Assembly: GCA_965204765.1 (NCBI GenBank) | Contig: CBDBFG010000004.1 | Coordinates: forward strand, 434,001 to 498,000 | Reading direction: 5' to 3' | Origin: CBDBFG01 sp965204765 | GTDB taxonomy: Bacteria > Pseudomonadota > Alphaproteobacteria > Caedimonadales > UBA9215 | Length of the DNA stretch: 64,000 nucleotides | Shown: piece after piece, positions 26,015 to 34,307 of the stretch | Numbering within the stretch: position 1 is the first letter of the stretch | How the letters are laid out: every line of letters begins with the position of its first letter | Position numbers and translations under genes: made by a program | The notes under the pieces: generated by a model | The model's database searches: none | The model's input: the letters and a program-made list of their open reading frames with translations, nothing else | Told to the model about the DNA's origin: nothing

Positions 26015-26740
26015 TTGAATAATCCTTTAGATCAATTTTTAATCACGAAGCTTATACCAATTTCTGTTTTTGGTATTGATATTTCGTTTACCAATTCTGC
26101 TTTGTTTATGGTTATTGCCACTGTGCTGCTTATCTTGTTTCAGCACTTTGCTTTGCGAAATGCGACCATAGTTCCTGGTAAATTGCAATTGTTAATGGAA
26201 TATAGCTATAACTTTATCAAGAATATGGTTGACGACAATATAGGGGATAGGGGTAAACGCTACGTGCCGATTATCTTCACCATGTTTATGTTTTTGTTGT
26301 TTGCTAATCTGTTAGGTATGTTACCTTACGGCTTTACTACAACTAGCCATGTTGCGGTTACTTTTATATTTGCAGGTTCTATATTTATTGCAATTACGGC
26401 AATTGGTTTTATGAAGCATGGTTTTAAGTATTGTAAGCTATTTTTTCCTGAAGGAGCACCTTTGATTTTTGCCCCAATTTTGATCCCATTAGAAATATTG
26501 GCGTATCTAGTTCGTCCTATTACTTTATCCTTGCGGTTATTTTTAAATATGACTGCAGGCCATATCATGTTAAAAGTATTTGCTGGTTTTAGCGTGATGC
26601 TTGGAGCTGGTTTTGCATTTTTGCCGGCATTGTTTAATGTTGTATTAATTGGGTTTGAGTTTTTTGTTGCATGTTTGCAGGCATATATATTTACGATATT
26701 AATTTGTATATATCTGAATGATGCGTTAAATTTACACTAG
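26015..26740 (+). CDS. atpB: ATP synthase F0 subunit a
   Basis: 241 residues, five to six membrane segments. Starts with TTG preceded by an AGAGGA site that sits over the lipoprotein stop. The essential arginine lies in the SLRLFLNMTAGH segment (~173-184); the LLGMLPYGFT segment before it also fits. Subunit a forms the proton half-channels against the c ring. First F0 gene of a block that lacks F1 genes, as in Rickettsia, where F0 and F1 are separate. Confidence 0.96.
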   Translation: MNNPLDQFLITKLIPISVFGIDISFTNSALFMVIATVLLILFQHFALRNATIVPGKLQLLMEYSYNFIKNMVDDNIGDRGKRYVPIIFTMFMFLLFANLLGMLPYGFTTTSHVAVTFIFAGSIFIAITAIGFMKHGFKYCKLFFPEGAPLIFAPILIPLEILAYLVRPITLSLRLFLNMTAGHIMLKVFAGFSVMLGAGFAFLPALFNVVLIGFEFFVACLQAYIFTILICIYLNDALNLH

Positions 26741-26760
26741 AATATTATTAGGAGAATATT

Positions 26761-26985
26761 ATGGATATTGAGTCTACAAAATTACTTGCTGCTGCTATTG
26801 CCGTTTTAGGTGTAAGTGGTTCTGCGTTGGGAGTGGGACGTATTTTTTCAAGCGTTATAGATGCGACCTCAAGAAATCCTTCGGCTAAGAAAGATTTACA
26901 AACATTTGCTTATGTTGGTGCTGCTTTGGCTGAAGCACTAGGTATTTTTGCGTTATTGATTTCATTTATGATTTTCTTTAAATAA
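26761..26985 (+). CDS. atpE: ATP synthase F0 subunit c
   Basis: 74 residues, two-helix hairpin. Helix 1 carries the Gly/Ala-rich packing pattern (GVSGSALGVGRIF), the loop has the conserved basic-polar SRNPSA, and the proton-carrying glutamate lies in AALAEALGIFALL. GGAG site 8-9 bases upstream of the ATG. Sequence fits proton rather than sodium coupling only by default; ion specificity not determined. Confidence 0.97.
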   Translation: MDIESTKLLAAAIAVLGVSGSALGVGRIFSSVIDATSRNPSAKKDLQTFAYVGAALAEALGIFALLISFMIFFK

Positions 26986-26999
26986 GAAACGTAATTGTT

Positions 27000-27452
27000 A
27001 TGCCTCAGTTTGCTGTTGATACCTATGCATCTCAATGTTTTTGGTTTGTTCTATGCTTTGTTGTAACGGTTTTATATACGATATTTATTTCTTTGCCAAA
27101 GCTTCATGATCTATTTGATGAGCGCTGGAAAAAAAGTGGTAAAAGCCGGTTGAAAGCGCAAAGGGTGCAGCAACAAGTAGAAACCTTAGAGAGTAAAATA
27201 GAGCGTATCGAGCATGATGCTGATATTAAAAAGAACTTGTTTTTGCGTGATGTAATTATCAATAATGAAAAAGAAATTGCCGAATGCATGCGCAAACTAA
27301 GGCAAGAACACAAAGATAATATATTGTCTGTGGAAAAGAAAATGTCACAACATAAAGAAAAAATATTGTGTGAGTTGTTGGCTAAATCTGACCATTTAAG
27401 TAATTTAATTACGGAACGTGTAATTACGCTTCTACTTGGTAAGACTAAGTAA
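27000..27452 (+). CDS. ATP synthase F0 subunit b'
   Basis: 150 residues: one N-terminal membrane helix (CFWFVLCFVVTVLYTIFI, ~13-30) then a long charged helix expected to dimerise with subunit b as the peripheral stalk. The opening MPQFAVDTYASQ is typical of b' proteins of alphaproteobacteria and cyanobacteria. It lies between c and b, the usual order. Confidence 0.9.
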   Translation: MPQFAVDTYASQCFWFVLCFVVTVLYTIFISLPKLHDLFDERWKKSGKSRLKAQRVQQQVETLESKIERIEHDADIKKNLFLRDVIINNEKEIAECMRKLRQEHKDNILSVEKKMSQHKEKILCELLAKSDHLSNLITERVITLLLGKTK

Positions 27453-27469
27453 AGGATAAGATTGTAGTG

Positions 27470-27943
27470 ATGGATAACCCTTCTGTTTGGTATTTAATTT
27501 CTTTTTTAATTTTTGTTGGATTACTTTATATTCCGATTAAAAATCGTTTAATGCCTATGATGGAGCAAGAACGGGATAAAATACAACAAGATCTTGTAGA
27601 ATCAGCACAAGTTTTGAAAAAAGCAAAAAAAATGTTGGCACTAGCGGAACACAACTATCAAGAATCATTGCTGCGGTCTGAAAAGATGCTGGAACAAGCA
27701 GGAGCAGAAGCCAAACAACTCAAGAGTAAGTCCATGAAAGATATGGATCTTATGGTCAGTAGAAGTAAGGAAAAGTTAGCAGACAGAATTAACAAAATAG
27801 AAGAAGATATTATCCAAGAAGTAAAAATGGAATTTCTGCATAATGTTGAAGGTAAAGTTTTAGCTAGTCTGGAATCATCTATTGATGAAAAAACCGATCA
27901 GGAAATCATCAAATCTGGATTAAATAAAATTAAAGATATTTAG
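27470..27943 (+). CDS. atpF: ATP synthase F0 subunit b
   Basis: 157 residues from the ATG at 27470 (a GTG three bases earlier is also possible). An N-terminal membrane helix (WYLISFLIFVGLLYIPI) is followed by a coiled-coil stalk. It pairs with b' to connect F0 to F1. Last gene of the F0 block; F1 subunits are not in the window. Confidence 0.92.
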   Translation: MDNPSVWYLISFLIFVGLLYIPIKNRLMPMMEQERDKIQQDLVESAQVLKKAKKMLALAEHNYQESLLRSEKMLEQAGAEAKQLKSKSMKDMDLMVSRSKEKLADRINKIEEDIIQEVKMEFLHNVEGKVLASLESSIDEKTDQEIIKSGLNKIKDI

Positions 27944-28302
27944 TTATCGTCACTGAATAATTGGCAATCTCGATTAATATTTTATCATGACTGTAGTAAG
28001 CGTAATATTACTCCTTCTCTAGATCATTATTCCTCGTAAAAAACAGTGTTAAACAAAGGAATGACTAGCAAAAACTAATTTATTGGTGTGATCGGTGCAT
28101 ATTTTATTGTCATTGGTTTCAGCTACGGAATGCCATATATACTTCAACAATCGTCAAATTAATAGAATAATAAGCTTAGCTAATAGTACAGTTTTAAAGG
28201 TGGAGTCGTGCATTAATTTAGCTATGGCACGTGAATTAAAAACGATATATAATCCGAAAAACAGGTATGGACTTAAGGTTTAGATCTTAAGGGGGCATAG
28301 AG
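27944..28302. other. intergenic region before trkA
   Basis: 359 bases. A 62-codon open frame from GTG at 28095 to 28283 exists but has no ribosome site or recognisable similarity. No terminator with a clear T-run is seen after atpF. The AAGGGGG sequence near 28289-28296 is the ribosome site of trkA. Confidence 0.4.
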
Positions 28303-29667
28303 ATGGATATTGTAATTTGTGGTGCGGGTAAGGTTGGGTTTAGTTTAGCCAAGTACTTATCCGATAGAGGTAACTCGGTTACCGTAGTTGATACCAACAA
28401 AGAACTAATAGATTCTATTAATCAAAAACTAGATGTTAAAGCTATTTGTGGGCAGGCCTCTCACCCAGATGTACTGAAAAGTATTCATTTGGAACAAGCA
28501 GACATATTGATAGCGGTAACGCATATTGATGAAGTTAATATGATTACTTGTGAGGTAGCGCATGCGTTGTTTCAAGTACCAAAGAAGATTGCAAGGGTCA
28601 GGAGTCAGTCTTATTTAAAATTGCGTGGCACGGGGTTTTTTACTGAAAATAACCTTAGTATAGATTATGTTATTTCTCCCGAAGGTGAGGTTGCTCAGGC
28701 ATTAGCCAGGAAATTTGCTTTTCCTGGTGTTTTTGATGATGCTGTATTCTTGGATGGTCGATTGCATTTAATAGGGGTGAAATGTGAAGTAGGTAAATTA
28801 CTGTATCAAATGACAGTTAACTCATTGCAAGATATGTTATGTGATCTAGATGCAAAAATAGTTGCTTTCGTTAGAAACGGCCAATCTGTTGTTCCGTTAT
28901 CTGATTGTATATTAGATAATAATGACGAAGTTTTTATCATTGCTAAAACAGATGACATTACAGCAATACTTTTACGTCTAGGATATAGTGAACATAGTAC
29001 GGATAATATCATTATTATTGGTGGTGGTAATATAGGTTTATTTTTTGCACAAGAAGTTGAAGCCAATTATCCTAACATCGAATTGCGTATTATAGAAAAA
29101 AATAACGAGCGTGCTAGTTATATTGCACAGAAGTTGGATAGAGCAATTGTTATCAAGGGTGATGGTCTGGATAAGGATGTATTGCAAGAAGCTGGTATTG
29201 AGCATAACAATGTAGTTGTATCGGTTACGGCGGATGACAAAGTTAATACTTTGTCTACGGTGCTAGCAAAACGGTTAGGTTGTAATAAAACTTTATGTTT
29301 ATCTAATGATAAGTCATTTGCAGAGTTAGCAATTTCTTTGGGAGCAGATGCAGTAATTAATCCCAAAGAGGTCACTATCTCAAAAATTATGCAATACATT
29401 AGGAGGGAGCAAATAAATTCTTTATACTCATTAGGTGATGGTATAGGAGAAATATTTGATATTGATGCTACCAATACTAGTAATTTGGTAGGCAAAAGCA
29501 TTAACGAGATAGGAAATAATAGTTTTATTAATGTAATTGCAATTGTTCGTGATAAAGAGATTATTATTCCTCATCAAGACGAGATAGTAGAATTATCCGA
29601 TAGATTATTATTAATGCTTTACGCTGGTCATACAAAAAAAGCCTACGATATTATTGGTATTAGATGA
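28303..29667 (+). CDS. trkA: Trk potassium uptake regulator TrkA
   Basis: 454 residues with the standard doubled architecture: TrkA-N Rossmann domain (VICGAGKVGFSLAKYL at residue 3), TrkA-C, a second Rossmann domain (IIIGGGNIGLFFAQEV near 236) and TrkA-C again. It binds NAD(H)/nucleotide and gates the TrkH/TrkG potassium channel at the inner membrane. The channel gene is not in the window. Overlaps the start of the next gene by 4 bases (ATGA), indicating coupled translation. Confidence 0.95.
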   Translation: MDIVICGAGKVGFSLAKYLSDRGNSVTVVDTNKELIDSINQKLDVKAICGQASHPDVLKSIHLEQADILIAVTHIDEVNMITCEVAHALFQVPKKIARVRSQSYLKLRGTGFFTENNLSIDYVISPEGEVAQALARKFAFPGVFDDAVFLDGRLHLIGVKCEVGKLLYQMTVNSLQDMLCDLDAKIVAFVRNGQSVVPLSDCILDNNDEVFIIAKTDDITAILLRLGYSEHSTDNIIIIGGGNIGLFFAQEVEANYPNIELRIIEKNNERASYIAQKLDRAIVIKGDGLDKDVLQEAGIEHNNVVVSVTADDKVNTLSTVLAKRLGCNKTLCLSNDKSFAELAISLGADAVINPKEVTISKIMQYIRREQINSLYSLGDGIGEIFDIDATNTSNLVGKSINEIGNNSFINVIAIVRDKEIIIPHQDEIVELSDRLLLMLYAGHTKKAYDIIGIR

Positions 29668-31052
29668 TATTTTCCGGTAAGTTCAAAGATTTCGTTAAGA
29701 TATCGTTTCCTCTAATTTTATCCATGTCTTCTAGTGCATTAATGGTATCCATCAATCGTATCCTGTTAGGTAGATATGACTTGGAACAATATAATGCGGT
29801 GTTTGTGATAAATTTAATGTATACCGCTATTTTATTCTTTGGCACGGGGATTTCTTCAATTGCAGAGGTGTTTTGTGGTCAATATAATGGTCTTGGTAAA
29901 TATGCCAAGGTAGCATCACCAAGTTGGCAAATGATCTATTTTTCTTTGCTGATAGCGCCATTATTGATCGTTTCTGGAGTATACGGTAGCAAGGTATTTT
30001 TACCTTCTGAAGCTATGGTTGCTGAACAGTATTATAAAATTATTGTCTCTACGGCGTTTTTGTCATTTATTTTAACATCATTACAAAGTTTTTTTATTGG
30101 AATTGGACATACTAAAATAGTACTGTTCGTGGTTTTAGGTGAGCATATATGTAATGTTATGCTAGATGTGATATTAATTTATGGTTCTAGTGGGCTGTTG
30201 CAAATGTGCGGTATACAAAGTGGTTTACTATACAATTTATTGCTTGCTCTTGATATCGCGGAATATGGGTCATCTGGGGCTGCAATTGCTACTGCTACAT
30301 CCCAAATGTTGAGTATATTATTTTTATTGGTAATATTTTTAAGTGATAAATATCGTACAGTGTACCGTACCAATAACTATAGCTTTAATTACAATCTATT
30401 TAAGAAATGTTTAAAAATAGGAATTCCACAAAGTATAGGGCATTTTGCAGAAATGAGTGCCTGGTGCTTTATAGGGGTGATAATGATAAAAAAGTCATTC
30501 GCGCATGTAACAATTGCCAATATAGCAAACAGTATAGTACCATTGTTTGGTTTTGTTTATGAAGGTATTGTGAAAGCATGTTCCACTGTTGCAGCAAATT
30601 TAATAGGGCAAAAAAATACAAAACGAATTTTACGTTTAATTATTTCCAGTATGAAACTGCATTGTATATTTATGTTTTGTGCTGGTATAATCTTATATTT
30701 TTACTCCTCTTATATTATATCGTTATTTGTTGATATTACTAAATTAGATGTTGTTTTGATTGGTGCCAGCACTATTTCATTGTTTGGGGTGTTGCTTTAT
30801 TTGATTATCGATGGATCAGCATGGATTTTATCATCTGTATTGGTAGCGGGTGGTGATACTAAATTTACGATGTTTGTCAACACTAGCACTTCTTGGGTAT
30901 TATTAGTTATTCCTACTTATATTTGTGTTAATTTTTTCGACGTTTCACCGATAATAGTGTGGACTTTGATTCTCCCTATTAGCCCTATTGTTAATTTAGC
31001 TATATATTTTATGCGTTACAAAAGCGGTCGATGGTGTACATTACGTTTGTGA
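29664..31052 (+). CDS. MATE-family transporter
   Basis: 462 residues, 12 predicted membrane segments in two matching halves, fitting the MATE / MOP family: segment 1-2 region FPLILSMSSSALMVSINRILLGRYD and the second-half counterpart around IGIPQSIGHFAEMSAWCF. Members export cationic drugs or metabolites using sodium or proton gradients. Substrate unknown. Translated coupled with trkA (4-base overlap), perhaps only for shared expression. Confidence 0.88.
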   Translation: MIFSGKFKDFVKISFPLILSMSSSALMVSINRILLGRYDLEQYNAVFVINLMYTAILFFGTGISSIAEVFCGQYNGLGKYAKVASPSWQMIYFSLLIAPLLIVSGVYGSKVFLPSEAMVAEQYYKIIVSTAFLSFILTSLQSFFIGIGHTKIVLFVVLGEHICNVMLDVILIYGSSGLLQMCGIQSGLLYNLLLALDIAEYGSSGAAIATATSQMLSILFLLVIFLSDKYRTVYRTNNYSFNYNLFKKCLKIGIPQSIGHFAEMSAWCFIGVIMIKKSFAHVTIANIANSIVPLFGFVYEGIVKACSTVAANLIGQKNTKRILRLIISSMKLHCIFMFCAGIILYFYSSYIISLFVDITKLDVVLIGASTISLFGVLLYLIIDGSAWILSSVLVAGGDTKFTMFVNTSTSWVLLVIPTYICVNFFDVSPIIVWTLILPISPIVNLAIYFMRYKSGRWCTLRL

Positions 31053-31340
31053 ACGGGTTCTATCTTTGATAGTTAGTGATAGTCAATTTGTATTTTGTCT
31101 TTGGTATAATAATTGTTTATAAGAATTGAACAGTAGAGTCAATGTTATGCTAACTTTATCGCTCGGCGTATTGATTTTGAGAATACTTGTGCATAACTAA
31201 AGTAACAAACAATAATCATCGCACGCACTTCGTGAGAGCTGTGGTATAGGTGTGCTTTTATTGTTTTATTGGCCGCAATTTTTTACACAACGCTATCACA
31301 CCAACATCCGTTGTGTGTGGAACGTGATGATAAGAAAACT

Positions 31341-31784
31341 CTAGTCTTCTTTGCGTACTTTTTCTTCTTTTTCATGCATTTCTTGCGCTTCAACGCACAA
31401 AGTGGCAATGGGTCTTGCTTCTAGCCTGGCTAATCCTATTGGTTCGTCAGTCTCTTCACAGTAACCATAATTACCGTCTCTAATTCTCAGTAATGCAGCG
31501 TTAATTTTATTGATTAATTTTCTTTCTCTGTCTCTTGTCCTCAGTTCAAGAGAGCGATCAGTTTCTGTAGAGGCTCTATCAGTTATATCGGCCTCATTGT
31601 GACATTCATCTTGCATATGGTGGATTGTTTCCATAGATTCCGATAACAATTCATCTTTCCATGTTTGTAACTTTTGCCTAAAGTACTCTAAATGCATAAA
31701 GTTCATATACTCTTCACCTTCGGAAGGTTTATAGTCTGGCGGTAAGGTCACTATAGAATTGTTGTACGCACTGTTATCCGTCAT
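31341..31784 (-). CDS. dksA: RNA polymerase-binding factor DksA
   Basis: 147 residues. The coiled-coil tip contains DRASTETDRSLELRTRDRERK with the key Asp pair; the zinc-finger region reads YGYCEETDEPI...ARPIATLCVEAQE, so only one Cys of each C-x2-C pair is kept. This is the usual form in many alphaproteobacteria. It modifies promoter response to ppGpp. GGAG site 11 bases upstream. Located just before the flagellar block, as in other alphaproteobacteria. Confidence 0.94.
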   Translation of the reverse strand: MTDNSAYNNSIVTLPPDYKPSEGEEYMNFMHLEYFRQKLQTWKDELLSESMETIHHMQDECHNEADITDRASTETDRSLELRTRDRERKLINKINAALLRIRDGNYGYCEETDEPIGLARLEARPIATLCVEAQEMHEKEEKVRKED

Positions 31785-31843
31785 TTAATGTCTCCGTTAA
31801 ATAAAATTTACAATATTTATTTTGCATTATTTAATGATAATAA

Positions 31844-32266
31844 TCAATTACTAGATAATTCTATTTTTGTTATTTCTATCATCGCTCTTTGCTTTATTTC
31901 TAGAATTATTTCTTTTAACTTTGGATTATCGATGGAATTAGGAATTTTGTTAGTTATTTTGATAATTTGTTGAAGGCTTTTTTCTGAAACTGTACCATTT
32001 AATATATCATGCTGTAGCTGTTCCAAACTGTGCAATAAATTATCTCCTTGTTGTACATAAAAACTATTATTTCTGTTATCCGGATGTATTTCTTGTAGTT
32101 GCATTAGTTGTGAAATAGGTGATGCTTCTAGTACTGGTTTCACTTTTTGCGTTGTGGTGGCAGAGTCAGAAGAAGAAAGTATAAAGTCATCGTGAGTAGC
32201 AGAAGATTTTTTACCTTTTGCACTTTTTTTAATAGAGTAATTTTTTATAGAGTCTATTTTTACCAT
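31844..32266 (-). CDS. fliX: flagellar assembly regulator FliX
   Basis: 140 residues from the ATG at 32266 (MVKIDSIK, the usual FliX opening); the longer frame is unsupported. The N-terminal half is disordered and Ser/Lys-rich; the C-terminal half has the FliX pattern: LLHSLEQLQHDILNGTVS and ending LKEIILEIKQRAMIEITKIEL. In Caulobacter FliX links basal-body assembly to class III gene expression through FlbD. It is divergent from flgI, exactly as in Caulobacter, which strengthens the call. Confidence 0.85.
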   Translation of the reverse strand: MVKIDSIKNYSIKKSAKGKKSSATHDDFILSSSDSATTTQKVKPVLEASPISQLMQLQEIHPDNRNNSFYVQQGDNLLHSLEQLQHDILNGTVSEKSLQQIIKITNKIPNSIDNPKLKEIILEIKQRAMIEITKIELSSN

Positions 32267-32442
32267 ATTTATTATCACATGCTTTATAATTACAAAACCT
32301 AAGAAATACCTGGTGGTAGTACTATTCACTAATTCACTGTAGCATTATTTATATGCGTAATCACGTAAAATTCTTTTCAAAACGTTATGGGTAATACCAG
32401 TTGGCACGATTATCGCAGGTATATACTTAAGGGGTAAAGAAT

Positions 32443-33555
32443 ATGAAAAAATATGTGTTATTATCGTTAATTTTGTTAGGGTTTATAGAGTTATTTGCCG
32501 GCAATGTAAGAATTAAAGATATTGTTTCTTTTGAAGGTGTACGTGATAACCAATTACTTGGTTATGGGTTAGTTGTAGGTTTGAAAGGTACCGGCGACGA
32601 TTTAAAAAGCTCACCTTTTTCCAAGGAAACTATCATTGGTATGCTTGAACGTCTGGGAGTGAATGTGCGTGAAGACGCAGCGGCAATGAAGGCAAAAAAT
32701 ATTGCAGCCGTGATGGTAACGGCTAATTTACCGCCATTTAGTAGACATGGTAGTAAAATAGATGTAACTGTTTCAGCTATTGGGACAGCAAAGGATTTAT
32801 TAGGGGGAACCTTGTTGGTGACGCCGTTGATGGGAGCGGATAGTACCGTGTATGCCGTGGCACAAGGGCCAGTTGCTACTAATGCTTTTACTGTACAGGG
32901 GAAATCACAAAGTAGTGTGACCAAGGGAGTACCCACTAGTGGCACTATCACAAATGGTGCAATCATAGAAAAAGAAATAAACTTTGAACTCAAAGATGTA
33001 AAGCAGATGAATTTATCACTGCATAATCCTGATTTTACTACCGCTAAAAGAATTGCTAATGCTATCAATAAATATGCTAAGCAACGAATTGCTTTTGCCT
33101 TGGATCCTTCGACTGTAAAGCTTACTATACCAAATGGTTATGTAAAAAATCCTTTAAATTTTATTACTAGCATCGAACAATTAAGCGTTGTGCCGGACCA
33201 AGCAGCCAAAGTTATTATAGATGAACAGAATGGAGTGGTGGTGATGGGTGACAATGTCCGTATTTCTACGGTTGCCGTCAGTCACGGTAATTTAACGGTT
33301 AAAATTACAGAAACTCCACAGGTATCACAACCAAACCCGTTTGCGAATACCGGAGAAACTAAAGTAGTAGAACGTTCAAAATTAGAGATAGATGAAAATA
33401 CCGACAATAAATTAACCATAGTTAATTCGGGGGCAACTTTGCAAGACTTAGTCAATGGTTTGAACTCTTTAGGTGTTGGGCCACGAGATATGATTACGAT
33501 TTTACAGAATATTAAAGCTGCAGGAGCACTGCAGGCTGAAATGGAGGTTAAATAG
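32443..33555 (+). CDS. flgI: flagellar P-ring protein FlgI
   Basis: 370 residues. Signal peptide ~1-20 (LLSLILLGFIELFA), then RIKDIVSFEGVRDNQLLGYGLVVGLKGTGD, the FlgI signature, and conserved ending DLVNGLNSLGVGPRDMITILQNIKAAGALQAE. It forms the P ring around the rod in peptidoglycan. AAGGGG site 11-12 bases upstream. First gene of flgI-flgJ-like-flgN-like-flgK-flgL. Confidence 0.97.
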   Translation: MKKYVLLSLILLGFIELFAGNVRIKDIVSFEGVRDNQLLGYGLVVGLKGTGDDLKSSPFSKETIIGMLERLGVNVREDAAAMKAKNIAAVMVTANLPPFSRHGSKIDVTVSAIGTAKDLLGGTLLVTPLMGADSTVYAVAQGPVATNAFTVQGKSQSSVTKGVPTSGTITNGAIIEKEINFELKDVKQMNLSLHNPDFTTAKRIANAINKYAKQRIAFALDPSTVKLTIPNGYVKNPLNFITSIEQLSVVPDQAAKVIIDEQNGVVVMGDNVRISTVAVSHGNLTVKITETPQVSQPNPFANTGETKVVERSKLEIDENTDNKLTIVNSGATLQDLVNGLNSLGVGPRDMITILQNIKAAGALQAEMEVK

Positions 33556-33884
33556 TGAGTGATTCTTTACAAATGTTGGGTAGTTATGGCAATCACGGAG
33601 CTTTACGCGCTCAAAAAGTAGCAGAAAAATTTACCGCTAATTTTTTAAATCCTTTTGTACAGGAAATGTTTGCCTCGACCACAGAAGAATCAGAAGATGT
33701 TTTTCAGGAGTTATTTGCTGCGGAGTTATCAATGTCGTTGGCAAAGTCAGACTCTATGGGATTTCTAGTACAGGCAATAAAAAAACAATTTCTCAAGGGG
33801 GATAAGATACCTCATGCAAAAGTAAATAATACATATATGGCAATTCAGAAAAAAGGGCAAAATGTTTATACCGCAACTGCTTAA
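33555..33884 (+). CDS. rod-binding protein, FlgJ N-terminal type
   Basis: 109 residues starting at GTG, overlapping the flgI stop by one base with GGAGG 11 bases upstream. It contains the rod-binding domain: AEKFTANFLNPFVQEMF and ELFAAELSMSLAKSDSMGFLVQAI, without the peptidoglycan hydrolase domain of gammaproteobacterial FlgJ. This is the normal alphaproteobacterial form. It caps or scaffolds the growing rod. Confidence 0.85.
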   Translation: MSDSLQMLGSYGNHGALRAQKVAEKFTANFLNPFVQEMFASTTEESEDVFQELFAAELSMSLAKSDSMGFLVQAIKKQFLKGDKIPHAKVNNTYMAIQKKGQNVYTATA

Positions 33885-34296
33885 GTTAATAGATAAATTA
33901 TTCAATATGACAGAGCAAGAAATGCGCTTAATCCAGATGATGCAAATAAAAAAAGCTACTCATATTGCGAAAGAAAGAGAGCATTTGGTGCAGCTTTATC
34001 ATGGTTGTTTATTTAAAATAGAGAATGATCAAAATATACAGCAGCAGCTTAAGCATTCTGATGAAGCGCACAGAATAAAACAAGAAATTTTACGTTTAAG
34101 TGATTTACTATCACGGTATGATCGTATTTTAAAGAGGGTGGAACGATCTAAGGCAACATTTTTGCAAAATACGCAAAAATCTTTTATGCACAAAGATCAT
34201 AAAGTTAAACGTTATGATAAAGAGGGATATATATCAGATGATTTTAAACCTTTTATTAAGCAGAAACTGGATAATATAAAGTATGACAGTCTTTGA
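33862..34296 (+). CDS. probable flagellar export chaperone (FlgN-like)
   Basis: 144 residues, almost entirely helical, rich in Lys, Glu and Gln, no signal peptide. Sequence alone does not identify it. Its place directly between the flgJ-like gene and flgK is where alphaproteobacteria encode the FlgN/FlbY chaperone of the hook-filament junction proteins, and size and helical make-up fit. Start is ambiguous: the ATG at 33862 overlaps the previous gene by 23 bases; the ATG at 33907 is an alternative. Confidence 0.55.
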   Translation: MFIPQLLKLIDKLFNMTEQEMRLIQMMQIKKATHIAKEREHLVQLYHGCLFKIENDQNIQQQLKHSDEAHRIKQEILRLSDLLSRYDRILKRVERSKATFLQNTQKSFMHKDHKVKRYDKEGYISDDFKPFIKQKLDNIKYDSL

Positions 34297-34307
34297 GGTA
34301 AGCACAT

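Noticed and set aside
28095..28283. 62-codon open frame between atpF and trkA
   Set aside because: GTG start without ribosome site, no recognisable similarity, composition like the surrounding non-coding DNA.
31299..31319. Hairpin (CACAC...GTGTG) after dksA as terminator
   Set aside because: One arm has a bulge and there is no T-run on the relevant strand; too weak to call.
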